40,813 nt of DNA from a virus: the IMG/VR virus record IMGVR_UViG_3300032116_018335, positions 1-40,813 of that record, one strand, 5' to 3'. The notes beneath the pieces were generated by a model that saw only the letters and a program-made list of their open reading frames with translations, was not told the DNA's origin and did no database searches. Positions 5,403 through 13,800 of this stretch are shown here, in pieces (the first letter of the stretch is position 1; each line of letters begins with the position of its first letter). The translations under genes and the position numbers were made by a program.

Positions 5403-6737
5403 ATGACAAGTGAAGACCTCGATGAAGGAAGGGACGTGATTATTGAAAACGATAATTACCTTTTTATGGAAATATTAAATGCTGAAACTGCAAGATACTA
5501 CGGTAAAGAAGATATCGCAAACACTTGGGGAAGAAAATTTAGAGAGGGTCATTTATATTATTTGATTGATAAAAAATTCAGGGGAGACTCAATTTGGATT
5601 CATATTCCTCATATGAGTTCTATAGAAATAGAAACCTTTTATGAGGAAGTTCTTACTTTATCCGACCTTTTAAGAAAACACTCATTTATTGAAAAATTCA
5701 TTATGGATAAGGTCAATCCATTTGATATGAGCACTTATTATGCTTTAAAAGCGATTGCTCAAGGGGTTCCACCTTTAAGTGATTGGACGATGCAAAATGT
5801 CGATGACCTTATTAGTAATTTCAAATATATTAAAGGAAATCCAAGAAATTCTATTGTGACATTAAGATTTGATAATGATGAAGAATATTTTAAAACATTT
5901 GAAGTTAGTGATGATACCGTTTGGTTTTTGAACCAAATTTTCAACTCTTATGGAGGTGGATTTGATTTTGTTGATACCTCTGACAATTACCAATGGACTG
6001 ACGGTTACATTCTTACTTATAATTTGAATGACGAAAATAAAGAAAAAATTAATGAAATATTAAAAGTATTAAAACCTGGTACTACTCTAACAGATAATGA
6101 CCACGATAATGCAGAGTTAACTAAAATACTTGATAATTTCTATCCTGAAATTGGTGATGATTTGTCTACTGAGTATGCTAATTTAGAAAATCAGGCAAGA
6201 AACGAAAAAGCAAAAGAAGAAGTTACTGAAGAACTTTGTAATATATATGAAAAATTTAATATATTCGTAAGAAGAGGATGTTTTTGGGAATATACAACTC
6301 CTGTTTGGAATTTAATTAGATTATACGAATCAAGAGAATTATTTAATACAGATTTATTGGGACTAATCTCTGCGATAGGACATAGTTTAGATGTAACTGA
6401 TTGGTATGAATATATGTATGAAATATATGGTGATAATTTTGATGACGAACAATTTAATAGAGATGCCGCAAGAACCTTGGATAGGGTCTTAGAGAAGTTA
6501 GAGGAACAAAATTTAGATAAAGTAAAAAAGGTATATAATGAAATTTCTAAAAAATTCAAGTTTGAAGTATGGTATGATTTTCCAATTGACCCAAATAAAA
6601 CTTTTTATTTAAGAAAAGTAGATTTGGAAACAGGAAAATTGGATGTCAATTTAAGAGGTAAAGGTATTAATAGTTACCGAACTTTAATGGAACTAGAGGA
6701 TTTTTATAACCTAATTTATAATTATTCTTTGTTTTAA
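5403..6737 (+). CDS. uncharacterised phage protein, 444 residues
   Basis: Not assigned to a family. It is acidic, probably mostly helical, without signal peptide or membrane segment, so cytoplasmic or virion-internal. Near the N terminus the stretch LNAETARYYGKEDIANTW followed by GRKFREGHLYYLIDKK resembles in layout a small domain common in T4-like phages, in which a 'KWCT' core is followed by an aromatic, glycine and an LYxxID strand; here the cysteine is absent. The middle contains repeated D/E/N-rich loops, and the C terminus a strand-rich segment (FEVWYDFPIDPNKTFYLRKVD). The gene stands alone between the tmRNA promoter region and the peptidase, preceded by a late-promoter motif. Function unknown. 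Confidence 0.8.
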   Translation: MTSEDLDEGRDVIIENDNYLFMEILNAETARYYGKEDIANTWGRKFREGHLYYLIDKKFRGDSIWIHIPHMSSIEIETFYEEVLTLSDLLRKHSFIEKFIMDKVNPFDMSTYYALKAIAQGVPPLSDWTMQNVDDLISNFKYIKGNPRNSIVTLRFDNDEEYFKTFEVSDDTVWFLNQIFNSYGGGFDFVDTSDNYQWTDGYILTYNLNDENKEKINEILKVLKPGTTLTDNDHDNAELTKILDNFYPEIGDDLSTEYANLENQARNEKAKEEVTEELCNIYEKFNIFVRRGCFWEYTTPVWNLIRLYESRELFNTDLLGLISAIGHSLDVTDWYEYMYEIYGDNFDDEQFNRDAARTLDRVLEKLEEQNLDKVKKVYNEISKKFKFEVWYDFPIDPNKTFYLRKVDLETGKLDVNLRGKGINSYRTLMELEDFYNLIYNYSLF

Positions 6738-6739
6738 TT

Positions 6740-6769
6740 TTGTTTTGTTAAAAACTTTTGATAGATTTG
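6740..6769 (+). promoter_or_regulatory. host-type promoter of the peptidase gene
   Basis: TTG (6740-6742), 19 bases, then TAGATTTG (6762-6769). The ATG at 6774 follows at once, so the mRNA would have almost no leader. Confidence 0.6.
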
Positions 6770-6773
6770 TCCT

Positions 6774-7607
6774 ATGGAAAGAAATTATCAATTACTGAAG
6801 GACGTTTTGTCCGTACCATCTAAAACTTACAATGAAGAATTGATGGTTGAATTTATCTCAAATTGGCTTACCGAAAATAACATCGACCACGAAGTTGATG
6901 AATATATGAATGTATATGCCACAAAAACAACGGGTCCTGTTCCTGATAATTTTTATTTCCCCTGTGTTGTATCTCACACCGATACGGTTCACAATATTGA
7001 TACTATAAATGTTGTGGAAGAGCAAAAGAAAAATGCTCAAGGTGAAATGAAACTTTCATTAAAGGCTTACAATGATTTAGGTAATCCTACGGGAATTGGT
7101 GGTGACGATAAGTGTGGTATTTATGCTTGTTTGGAATTATTAAAAGAGTTACCGTTTCTAAAAGCATCATTTTTTGTATCCGAAGAAACAGGATGTCACG
7201 GTTCTCGTAAAGCGGACAGGTCTTTTTTCTCTGATATAGGATACGCAATTCAGTTTGACGCCCCTGAGAATTGGATGGTTACTGAAAGATGTTGGGGTAC
7301 GACCTTGTTTGACCGTAGGTCTGATTTTTTCAAACACTGTGATAATGTGTTGACTGAATCTTTTCCTGATAAATTGCAATATTTTTCACATCCATACACT
7401 GACGTTTACGCTCTGAAAGAATCATTTGACTTTTCTTGTATAAACATTTCAATCGGGTATTATGATTACCATACCAAAAACGAATATGTTGTTGTAGAAG
7501 ATGTTTATAACGGAATTGATGTAGGAAAGAAAATGATTGAAAAATTAGGTTATTCCAAATACAGATTCAAAATGGAAAAACCTGATAAATTTTATTCGGT
7601 TTTATAA
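6774..7607 (+). CDS. zinc-dependent M20-type peptidase (single catalytic domain)
   Basis: A 277-residue metallopeptidase. The di-zinc motif set is visible: HTDTV (His68, Asp70), GIGGDDKCG (bridging Asp111/112), SEETG (general base Glu137, ligand Glu138), a later acidic ligand in FDAPEN (Asp162) and a C-terminal histidine in YHTKNEYV (His233). This order is typical of M20 exopeptidases such as peptidase T. It is much shorter than the usual ~400 residues, with the dimerisation domain missing or reduced. It has no signal peptide and so acts in the cytoplasm, probably on short peptides or a modified amino acid. A consensus host promoter suggests expression early in infection. The gene ends at a terminator shared with the converging clp gene. 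Confidence 0.85.
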   Translation: MERNYQLLKDVLSVPSKTYNEELMVEFISNWLTENNIDHEVDEYMNVYATKTTGPVPDNFYFPCVVSHTDTVHNIDTINVVEEQKKNAQGEMKLSLKAYNDLGNPTGIGGDDKCGIYACLELLKELPFLKASFFVSEETGCHGSRKADRSFFSDIGYAIQFDAPENWMVTERCWGTTLFDRRSDFFKHCDNVLTESFPDKLQYFSHPYTDVYALKESFDFSCINISIGYYDYHTKNEYVVVEDVYNGIDVGKKMIEKLGYSKYRFKMEKPDKFYSVL

Positions 7608-7636
7608 AAAAAGGAGGTCAATCGACCTCCTTTTTT
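7606..7636. terminator. bidirectional terminator between the peptidase and clp genes
   Basis: GGAGGTC-AATC-GACCTCC with A-run before and T-run after, so it can work on both strands. The last clp codons lie inside the hairpin. Confidence 0.8.
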
Positions 7637-9657
7637 GTTTTACCCTTCTTTGGTTTCTTATCCTCTGTAATTTTTATTTTTTCCTCCTCAACCGATATAG
7701 TATAATTGTGGTCTGTGAGTAATTCACCTCTGAGAACTTCTTCTGAAATGTAATCTTCAATTTTATCTTGAATTGCTCTCTTCAAAGGACGGGCACCATA
7801 CATTTCATCAAATCCAACTTTAGAAATCATATCAACAATTGATTCGTCAAATTTAAAATTGTATTTAATTTTAGTTAACCTATCTGTCAACTTAATAAGT
7901 TCAATTTTAACAATCTCTTTTACGTGTTCTTCTTTCAAAGTATTAAATACAATGATATCATCAATACGATTCAAGAACTCAGGTGCAAAAAATTTCTGAA
8001 GTTCTTTTTTCAGAGTATCTCGTTTTTGTTCCTCAACGATGTAATCTTTTTTCTGAAAACCGATACCCGAACCAAATTCTTGGATTTTTTTAACACCAAG
8101 ATTTGATGTCATAATAATCAAACAATTTTTGAAGTTAATTTTACGACCCAAACTATCGGTCAAGTGCCCATCATCCAATACTTGAAGTAATGTTGAGAAT
8201 ACATCTTTATTTGCTTTTTCAATTTCGTCAAATAAAACAACTGAATATGGTTTATTTTTAACTTGTTCAGTGAGTTGTCCTCCCTCATCATAACCCACAT
8301 ATCCTGGAGGTGCTCCAATCAAACGAGACACGGTATGTTTTTCTTGATATTCAGACATATCAATCCTGATTAGTGAATCCTCACTACCAAAAATTTCTTT
8401 TGCCAATTGTTTTGCTAAGTGTGTTTTACCAACGCCTGTTGAACCCAAGAAAATAAACGAACCAATTGGTCTATTTGGGTCCTTGATACCCAATCTATTT
8501 CTACGAATTGCTTTTGAGATTTTACTTACCGCTTCTGATTGACCGATAACTTTTGATTCCAACATTGACTCCAAATTAATAAGAGATTTTGTGTCATCAA
8601 CATTTAATTTACCCACAGGGATTTTGGTCATATTTGAAACAACCTCATAGACAAGTTCGATTTGAACATCTTTTTTGTTGATGTTCATTTCTTCTTCAAA
8701 TCGTTGTTTTTCTGCATGTAATCTATTTAGAACCTTTTTTTCTTTATCTCGTAATTCCGCCGCTTGTTCATAGTTTTGTCTTTTAACAACATCTATCTTC
8801 ATTTGTTTTATATCAGAAGCCTCCTGTTTTAACTTCTCAATCGACTCTGGCATTTTAACATCTACCTGACTTCTTGCTCCTACTTCATCTATAATGTCAA
8901 AAGCCTTATCAGGAAACTCTCTATCTGTAATATATCTGTCTGCCAAATCAACACAAGTAATTAATACTTCATCCGAGAAAATTACTTTGTGATAATCTTC
9001 ATATTTTGATTTGGAGTTTCTTAAAATTTGTAAAGTTTCATCTTTTGTTGCTGGGTCAACAATTACTTTTTGAAATCTTCGTTCAAGTGCTCCGTCCTTT
9101 TCAAAGTTCTTACGATACTCATCTAATGTTGTTGCTCCAATACACTGAATTTCTCCTCTTGCAAGTGCGGGTTTGAATATGTTTGAAGCGTCCAAAGAGC
9201 CTGAAGAATTTCCTGCTCCTACGATTGTATGGATTTCATCAATAAAGACAATAATGTTTGGATGAGATTGTAATTCCTCGATTATCACTTTCATTCTTTC
9301 TTCGAACTGGCCACGATACTTGGTTCCCGCAACAATGGATGTCATATCAAGTAAAACAATTCTTTTATCAACCAAATTTCTTGGACATTCACCTTGTTGG
9401 ATTTTCATCGCCAATCCTTCAACAATTGCGGTTTTACCACAACCTGGCTCACCAATAATAATTGGGTTATTTTTCTTTCTTCTTGATAGAATTTGAGCAA
9501 TTCTCAAAATCTCTTTATCTCTTCCAATTACAGGGTCCAATTTGCCTTCTTCGGCATACTTAATTAAATCCTTTGAGAAGTTATCTAATACAGGTGTTCC
9601 TGTTTCACTTTCTATTTTCTTTTTGTGTGATGGTCCATCATCCATTATCTCGTTCAT
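7618..9657 (-). CDS. ClpC-like AAA+ unfoldase lacking the N domain
   Basis: A 679-residue Clp/Hsp100 ATPase with two AAA+ modules. D1 has Walker A GEPGCGKT (69-76) and Walker B FIDE (Asp140, Glu141). D2 has Walker A GSTGVGKT (405-412), Walker B LFDE (Asp477, Glu478) and the pore segment GAPPGYVGYDEGG. A UVR-like segment (QNYEQAAELRDKEKK, about residues 295-309) marks the short ClpC/ClpE middle domain. A GIGF sequence (531-534) matches the IGF/VGF loop that docks ClpC to ClpP, so the phage enzyme may feed a host ClpP. The N-terminal Clp_N substrate and adaptor domain is missing: only about 20 residues precede the linker before D1. It is divergent from hsp20 and shares its control region. Confidence 0.95.
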   Translation of the reverse strand: MNEIMDDGPSHKKKIESETGTPVLDNFSKDLIKYAEEGKLDPVIGRDKEILRIAQILSRRKKNNPIIIGEPGCGKTAIVEGLAMKIQQGECPRNLVDKRIVLLDMTSIVAGTKYRGQFEERMKVIIEELQSHPNIIVFIDEIHTIVGAGNSSGSLDASNIFKPALARGEIQCIGATTLDEYRKNFEKDGALERRFQKVIVDPATKDETLQILRNSKSKYEDYHKVIFSDEVLITCVDLADRYITDREFPDKAFDIIDEVGARSQVDVKMPESIEKLKQEASDIKQMKIDVVKRQNYEQAAELRDKEKKVLNRLHAEKQRFEEEMNINKKDVQIELVYEVVSNMTKIPVGKLNVDDTKSLINLESMLESKVIGQSEAVSKISKAIRRNRLGIKDPNRPIGSFIFLGSTGVGKTHLAKQLAKEIFGSEDSLIRIDMSEYQEKHTVSRLIGAPPGYVGYDEGGQLTEQVKNKPYSVVLFDEIEKANKDVFSTLLQVLDDGHLTDSLGRKINFKNCLIIMTSNLGVKKIQEFGSGIGFQKKDYIVEEQKRDTLKKELQKFFAPEFLNRIDDIIVFNTLKEEHVKEIVKIELIKLTDRLTKIKYNFKFDESIVDMISKVGFDEMYGARPLKRAIQDKIEDYISEEVLRGELLTDHNYTISVEEEKIKITEDKKPKKGKTKKEVD

Positions 9658-9674
9658 AGTATTTAAATTTTGTA

Positions 9675-9704
9675 AAAATATAGGAATTGAATTTATAAAT
9701 TCAA
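9675..9704 (-). promoter_or_regulatory. probable host-type promoter of the clp gene
   Basis: On the - strand TTG (9704-9702), 19 bases, then TATATTTT (9682-9675), one base off TAnnTTTG. The ATG is at 9657. Confidence 0.55.
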
Positions 9705-9707
9705 CAG

Positions 9708-9752
9708 TGTCAGTTTGTCACACATAGTATGACATTTTGTCAGTTCATGTCA
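9708..9752. promoter_or_regulatory. TGTCA repeat cluster, putative stress-regulator site
   Basis: TGTCA occurs at 9708, 9716, 9738 and 9748, and its complement TGACA at 9730, giving the palindrome TGACATTTTGTCA (9730-9742). It sits between the divergent clp and hsp20 genes and just upstream of a sigma54-like promoter, where an activator would bind. Confidence 0.55.
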
Positions 9753-9764
9753 GTTTTTTTGGTT

Positions 9765-9780
9765 TGGCACAAAGTTGGCT
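9765..9780 (+). promoter_or_regulatory. sigma54 (-24/-12)-like promoter of hsp20
   Basis: TGGCACAAAGTTGGCT matches TGGCAYRNNNNTTGCW at all but one fixed position, with GG and GC correctly spaced. The predicted start near 9791 leaves a leader of about 27 bases before the hsp20 ATG. Confidence 0.55.
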
Positions 9781-9817
9781 AATCGGGTGAAAAATAAACT
9801 TATAAATTATAAAAATT

Positions 9818-10198
9818 ATGTTTAACACAATTTCTTTATTCAGTCCAACATTTGATGATTTAACAAAGGACTTTTTTGAATCAACTAGGAAGAATTATTA
9901 TTCGACCGATTATGAAACCCACAAAACTGAGGATGGTATGTACTATTTATTTGATGTACCAGGTTTTAACAAATCAAATCTAAAAGTTGAGGTTGAAGGT
10001 TCAAAACTTTTGATTGATGGTAAAAGAATTTATAAAACATCAAATGGTGAAAGAACAAAGACATTCCAAAAAACTTACGAGTTGGGAAATAAAATTGACA
10101 TCTCAAAACTTGAGGCAACAATCGAGGATGGTATTTTGACAATCTTCATTCCTACTCCAAGTGAAAAGGAAACAAAGAAAAAAATCTCTCTTCTTTAA
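9818..10198 (+). CDS. Hsp20 small heat-shock protein
   Basis: A 126-residue alpha-crystallin-type chaperone that holds unfolding proteins without ATP. The central domain (about residues 30-118) shows the family pattern: YYLFDVPGFNKSNLKVEVEGSKLLIDGKR, then an F-x-K-x-Y-E-L strand, DISKLEATIEDGILTIFIP (the A-x-x-x-DGxLxIxxP signature) and a short tail with two I-x-L-type residues (KKISLL) for oligomer contacts. Length is normal for a bacterial Hsp20. It has its own upstream sigma54-like promoter and is followed by a strong terminator, so it is a single-gene unit. Divergent pairing with a Clp ATPase suggests joint protein quality control during infection. Confidence 0.95.
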   Translation: MFNTISLFSPTFDDLTKDFFESTRKNYYSTDYETHKTEDGMYYLFDVPGFNKSNLKVEVEGSKLLIDGKRIYKTSNGERTKTFQKTYELGNKIDISKLEATIEDGILTIFIPTPSEKETKKKISLL

Positions 10199-10204
10199 TT
10201 TTTC

Positions 10205-10236
10205 AAAAAAACCCCTCCCAAAAAGAGGGGTTTTTT
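10205..10236 (+). terminator. rho-independent terminator after hsp20
   Basis: AAAAAACCCCTC pairs with GAGGGGTTTTTT around a short A-rich loop, ending in six T; symmetrical enough to act in both directions. Confidence 0.85.
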
Positions 10237-10245
10237 AATTTGTAT

Positions 10246-10254
10246 AATATTTAT
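10246..10254 (+). promoter_or_regulatory. AATATTTAT motif, putative phage late promoter
   Basis: Reads towards the gene at 10259 with only 4 bases between motif and ATG, implying a leaderless mRNA if it is the -10 element. Confidence 0.45.
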
Positions 10255-10258
10255 TGAT

Positions 10259-10537
10259 ATGAAAAAAATAATCAAATTAACTGAAAATGACCTTCACAGA
10301 ATTGTTAAAAAGGTTTTGATTGAAAATGAGAGAGTTTTTGGTCATCAAAATATTAAAGGTCTCTACGATAAATTAAACGATACTGAGGAAGTGTATTTGG
10401 ATGATACTACAGGGGATTTGTCTGGAGAAATAATATCGAAAAAAGATTATGTAACTAATATGTTAAAAAGAGCGGTAGAAAAAGAGGATTGGTCTTTAGT
10501 TAGTAGAGCAATTTCATATCTTAAGGTTAAATTTTAA
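10259..10537 (+). CDS. small protein with capsid-targeting-like leader
   Basis: A 92-residue protein. The first 24 residues (MKKIIKLTENDLHRIVKKVL, then IENE) match the leader shared with the proteins at 29893-30381 and 30384-30752. By analogy with T4 internal head proteins this leader would direct the protein into the prohead and be cut after LIE by the gp21-like protease, leaving about 68 residues. The mature part is acidic and helical with no recognised fold (GLYDKLNDTEEVYLDDTTGD, RAVEKEDWSLVSRAISYLK). It follows the hsp20 terminator, carries its own late-promoter motif, and lies 3 bases before the KTSC gene, so the two are probably co-transcribed. Function unknown; packaging is inferred. 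Confidence 0.75.
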   Translation: MKKIIKLTENDLHRIVKKVLIENERVFGHQNIKGLYDKLNDTEEVYLDDTTGDLSGEIISKKDYVTNMLKRAVEKEDWSLVSRAISYLKVKF

Positions 10538-10540
10538 CTT

Positions 10541-10783
10541 ATGGCAATCATAAAAGAAGAAATTAAAGGGACCAAAATAATTAACGATATTCAATCATCG
10601 AATATCAAACACACAGAATACGATACTGAAACAAAATCATTGGAAGTAATTTTTAACAATGACCTAAAATATATTTACGAAGGAGTTCCTCATCAAGTTT
10701 ATACACAATTCAGAATGTCCGAGTCACAAGGTAAATTCTTCAGTTCCAAAATATCCAAATCATACCCTTATAAAAAAGTCTGA
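10541..10783 (+). CDS. KTSC-domain protein
   Basis: An 80-residue protein that fits the KTSC domain, a short fold found alone in many phages and fused to lysyl-tRNA synthetase in some bacteria. Visible signature: SSNIKHTEYDTETKSLEVIF, then YIYEGVPHQVYTQF and a final SxGKFFSSKISKSYPYKK (pattern V/I-SS-I, Y-D, L-x-V-x-F, Y-x-Y-x-x-V-P, Y-x-x-F, S-x-G-x-F/Y). No catalytic residues are known for the family. The short distances to both neighbours (3 bases upstream, about 20 downstream) suggest an operon with the leader-bearing small protein and possibly the giant peptidoglycan enzyme. Role unknown; nucleic-acid binding has been suggested for the family. Confidence 0.8.
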   Translation: MAIIKEEIKGTKIINDIQSSNIKHTEYDTETKSLEVIFNNDLKYIYEGVPHQVYTQFRMSESQGKFFSSKISKSYPYKKV

Positions 10784-10789
10784 TTAACG

Positions 10790-10800
10790 GATATTTATAA
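10790..10800 (+). promoter_or_regulatory. GATATTTATAA motif, putative phage late promoter
   Basis: Ends 4 bases before the ATG at 10805 of the giant peptidoglycan enzyme. Confidence 0.5.
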
Positions 10801-10804
10801 TGTG

Positions 10805-13800
10805 ATGGAAAACAATGGTATTTTAAAAAGTTTTGATTTACAAGATGATTTGAATCCAAAAATTTGGAAAAAAAACTCAAAAGGGTCTTATATTTTATCA
10901 CCAAAAGTTAGAGAAAAACTTTTGGAAATTGCATACGAATTTATTGAATCATTAAAAGTAGATGTAATAGTATCAGATGTTCATCTTACTGGTTCACTCG
11001 TCAATTTTAATTGGTCCCAGTATTCGGATTTTGATTTACATATCATAGCTGATTTTACTCAGTTTCCAAAAAAAAGTCTACACCTCTACGAAGAGTTATT
11101 TAAACTGAAAAAAACCATATTTAATTCTGAACAAAATATTAAAATATACGGATACGATGTCGAGGTCTTTGTTCAGGATGAAAATGAAAAAGGGCATTCT
11201 GCCGGTATCTTCTCTTTAATTTCGAATGATTGGTTAGAAAAACCAAAAAAAGAAAAATTCGAGGTAAATAAAACAATTCTCAAAAAGAAAATAGACCAAT
11301 GGATTGAAAAAATAGATAAAATCCTTGAGTCGGCACAAGAGGAGAAAGATTTAGAAAAATCAAAAAAATTGGTTAGTAACCTTAAAGAAAAACTTAAGGA
11401 CTATAGAAAAATTGGATTAGAAAAGGGTGGAGAAATGTCTTACGAAAACCTTGTATTCAAATACTTGAGGAGAAGTGGACATATAGAAAAATTGTTCGAC
11501 TTCAAAAAGGACAGATTAGATAAGGAACTTTCTCTAAGAGAGCAGGGGGAAACAAATGGTCTTTTGGGTAAATTGAGAAAAATACTAAAAATAGACAAGG
11601 ATGAAGAACAAAAAATTGATGACCCAAAAAAGGCTGATGTTGTTGATGCAGATGTGAAGGAACTATATGATAACTTAGAGTCAATCAATAAAGATGTTAC
11701 TCAACAAAGTCGTGGAGAATACTCATTTCAAAAAAATGTTGAGTCAATACAAATTGGATTGGAGTTATTAGGATATGATTTACCAAGATTTGGTGTTGAT
11801 GGATTATATGGTCCTGAAACTGCAAGTGCTATTGAAAAATTTAAGTCAGATAATTTAAGTGGGGTAGAATCCGATTCAGAAGAAACGGAATCTGAAGAAG
11901 AAAGTTCTACTCTGAAACCGCCAGTTTCAACAAGAGTAATAACTTCACCTTACGGACCTAGAGGTGGTAGAATGCACCAAGGTATTGATATCGGGGTTCC
12001 ATCGGGAACTGAAATAGCGGCACCTGTGAGTGGTGAGGTCATGCATGCGAGATTTGGTTCTAAAAACTGTGGTGGTATAATTTGGTTAAAACATGCAGGA
12101 GGATATGAAACCAAATACTGTCATTGTAAAAAAATAAATGTGTCACCTGGTCAAAAAGTAAAAAAAGGAGAAATAATTGGACTTACAGGTGGTGCAAAAG
12201 GTGATAAAGGAGCCGGAAATTCTTCAGGACCCCATTTACATTTCGAGGTTATTAAAGATGGTAAACATTTGGACCCTGAAAAGGTTTTAGATAAAACTAA
12301 AGTAGGAGGATACAAAGGTTCAGGAGTTGTAAACTCGATTGCAACTTTAGAAACAATCAAAACTTTGATATCTAAATTGAAATCTAAGGGTATCAAGTCT
12401 GAAGACTTGAAACCATTTGTCGACGTATCAAGAGTAAAACCTATAAAAATTTCTGAAGGACAATTATCATCCTCTAAAGATATTATCGAATTCCTCAAAA
12501 ATAAGGGATTGTCGGATGAGCAAGCATCAGGTATAGCAGGAAATTTATTTATTGAATCTGGTTTCAAAACTGACGCATTAGGTGATAATGGAACTTCTTA
12601 TGGTTTAGCCCAATGGCACGAAGAAAGATGGGATAGGTTGAAAGAATTTATCAGACAAAAAGATTATGATATTAATTCTATAGAAGGTCAGATGGAATAT
12701 CTATGGTGGGAATTGACCGGTCCTTATTCGAGTGTTTTAGATGAATTGAAAAAATCTTATACTCCCGCTGACTCAGCAACGATATTTGCTAGCAAATACG
12801 AGAAACCGGCGAGTAGAAACTATTCAAATAGAGTCCAAGCTGCCGAAAACTTGTATGAAAAATACACAGGAAAAAAAATAATAAATAAAGATAAGGAAGA
12901 AGTTGCAAAAGAATTTACAAGCAGAAATGATTTACCAACAAAAATACAATCTGCTATCAAATCATTAGAAAACAAAATTGGTAGAAAGATAACTGATGAT
13001 GATATAAGAAAGGAGTTCGAGCAAGAGGGTAATTGGAGAGAAGATGCTGGCGGAGTAAACCCTGAAGCAAAATCAGCGATTAATAGATTATTATCAGATT
13101 TAAGAAAAAAATTCCCAGGACAAATTCCACAAGGAATTATTTCAGACTATAGAAGTTACAATGACCAAGTTGAAAATTTCAAAAATAAAATAAATAGCGG
13201 TAGAAATTTCGAGGATGTCCAAAGAGCAACAACAATACCGGGGTTCACTCAACATCATACGGGTAAAGCTTTTGACATTGTTTCACTCGAACCTAGTTGG
13301 TGGAATAGTCGACCGGAAATAAAAAAATGGGTCGCCGAGAATTGTAAAAATTATGGTTTTGATGTTACATATAAAGTCCAAGGTCCTGTAAGGATGGCAG
13401 AACCTTGGCATTTGTATTATGGTGGGAATTTTTCACAAGCCGAAAGAAAAATTGAAAATAGTTCTAATGATAAAAAAATGAATGAAAATTCCAATTTTTT
13501 TGTAAATGATGATGGTAAGAATTTAAAAAAATTAGGTGAAGATGTTGGTATTTCATTAAAAAGAAACACCGGTTCAGGGGGGGAATATAATCCATCAAAA
13601 TATAAGTCATACAAAAAAAACTCATCAGTTTTTTGGGCAGTTTATGATATGAACTCAAACCAATTATTAGGGTCCAGTTCAAATGCTTCAACAAATATTT
13701 ATGGGGCGTCGGTTCCTAAAGTATGTGTTGCAGCAGCAGCATTTGCAAATAATGATGGTGTTCTCAAAAATTCTGATTATGAAAAAGTCATAAAACTATT

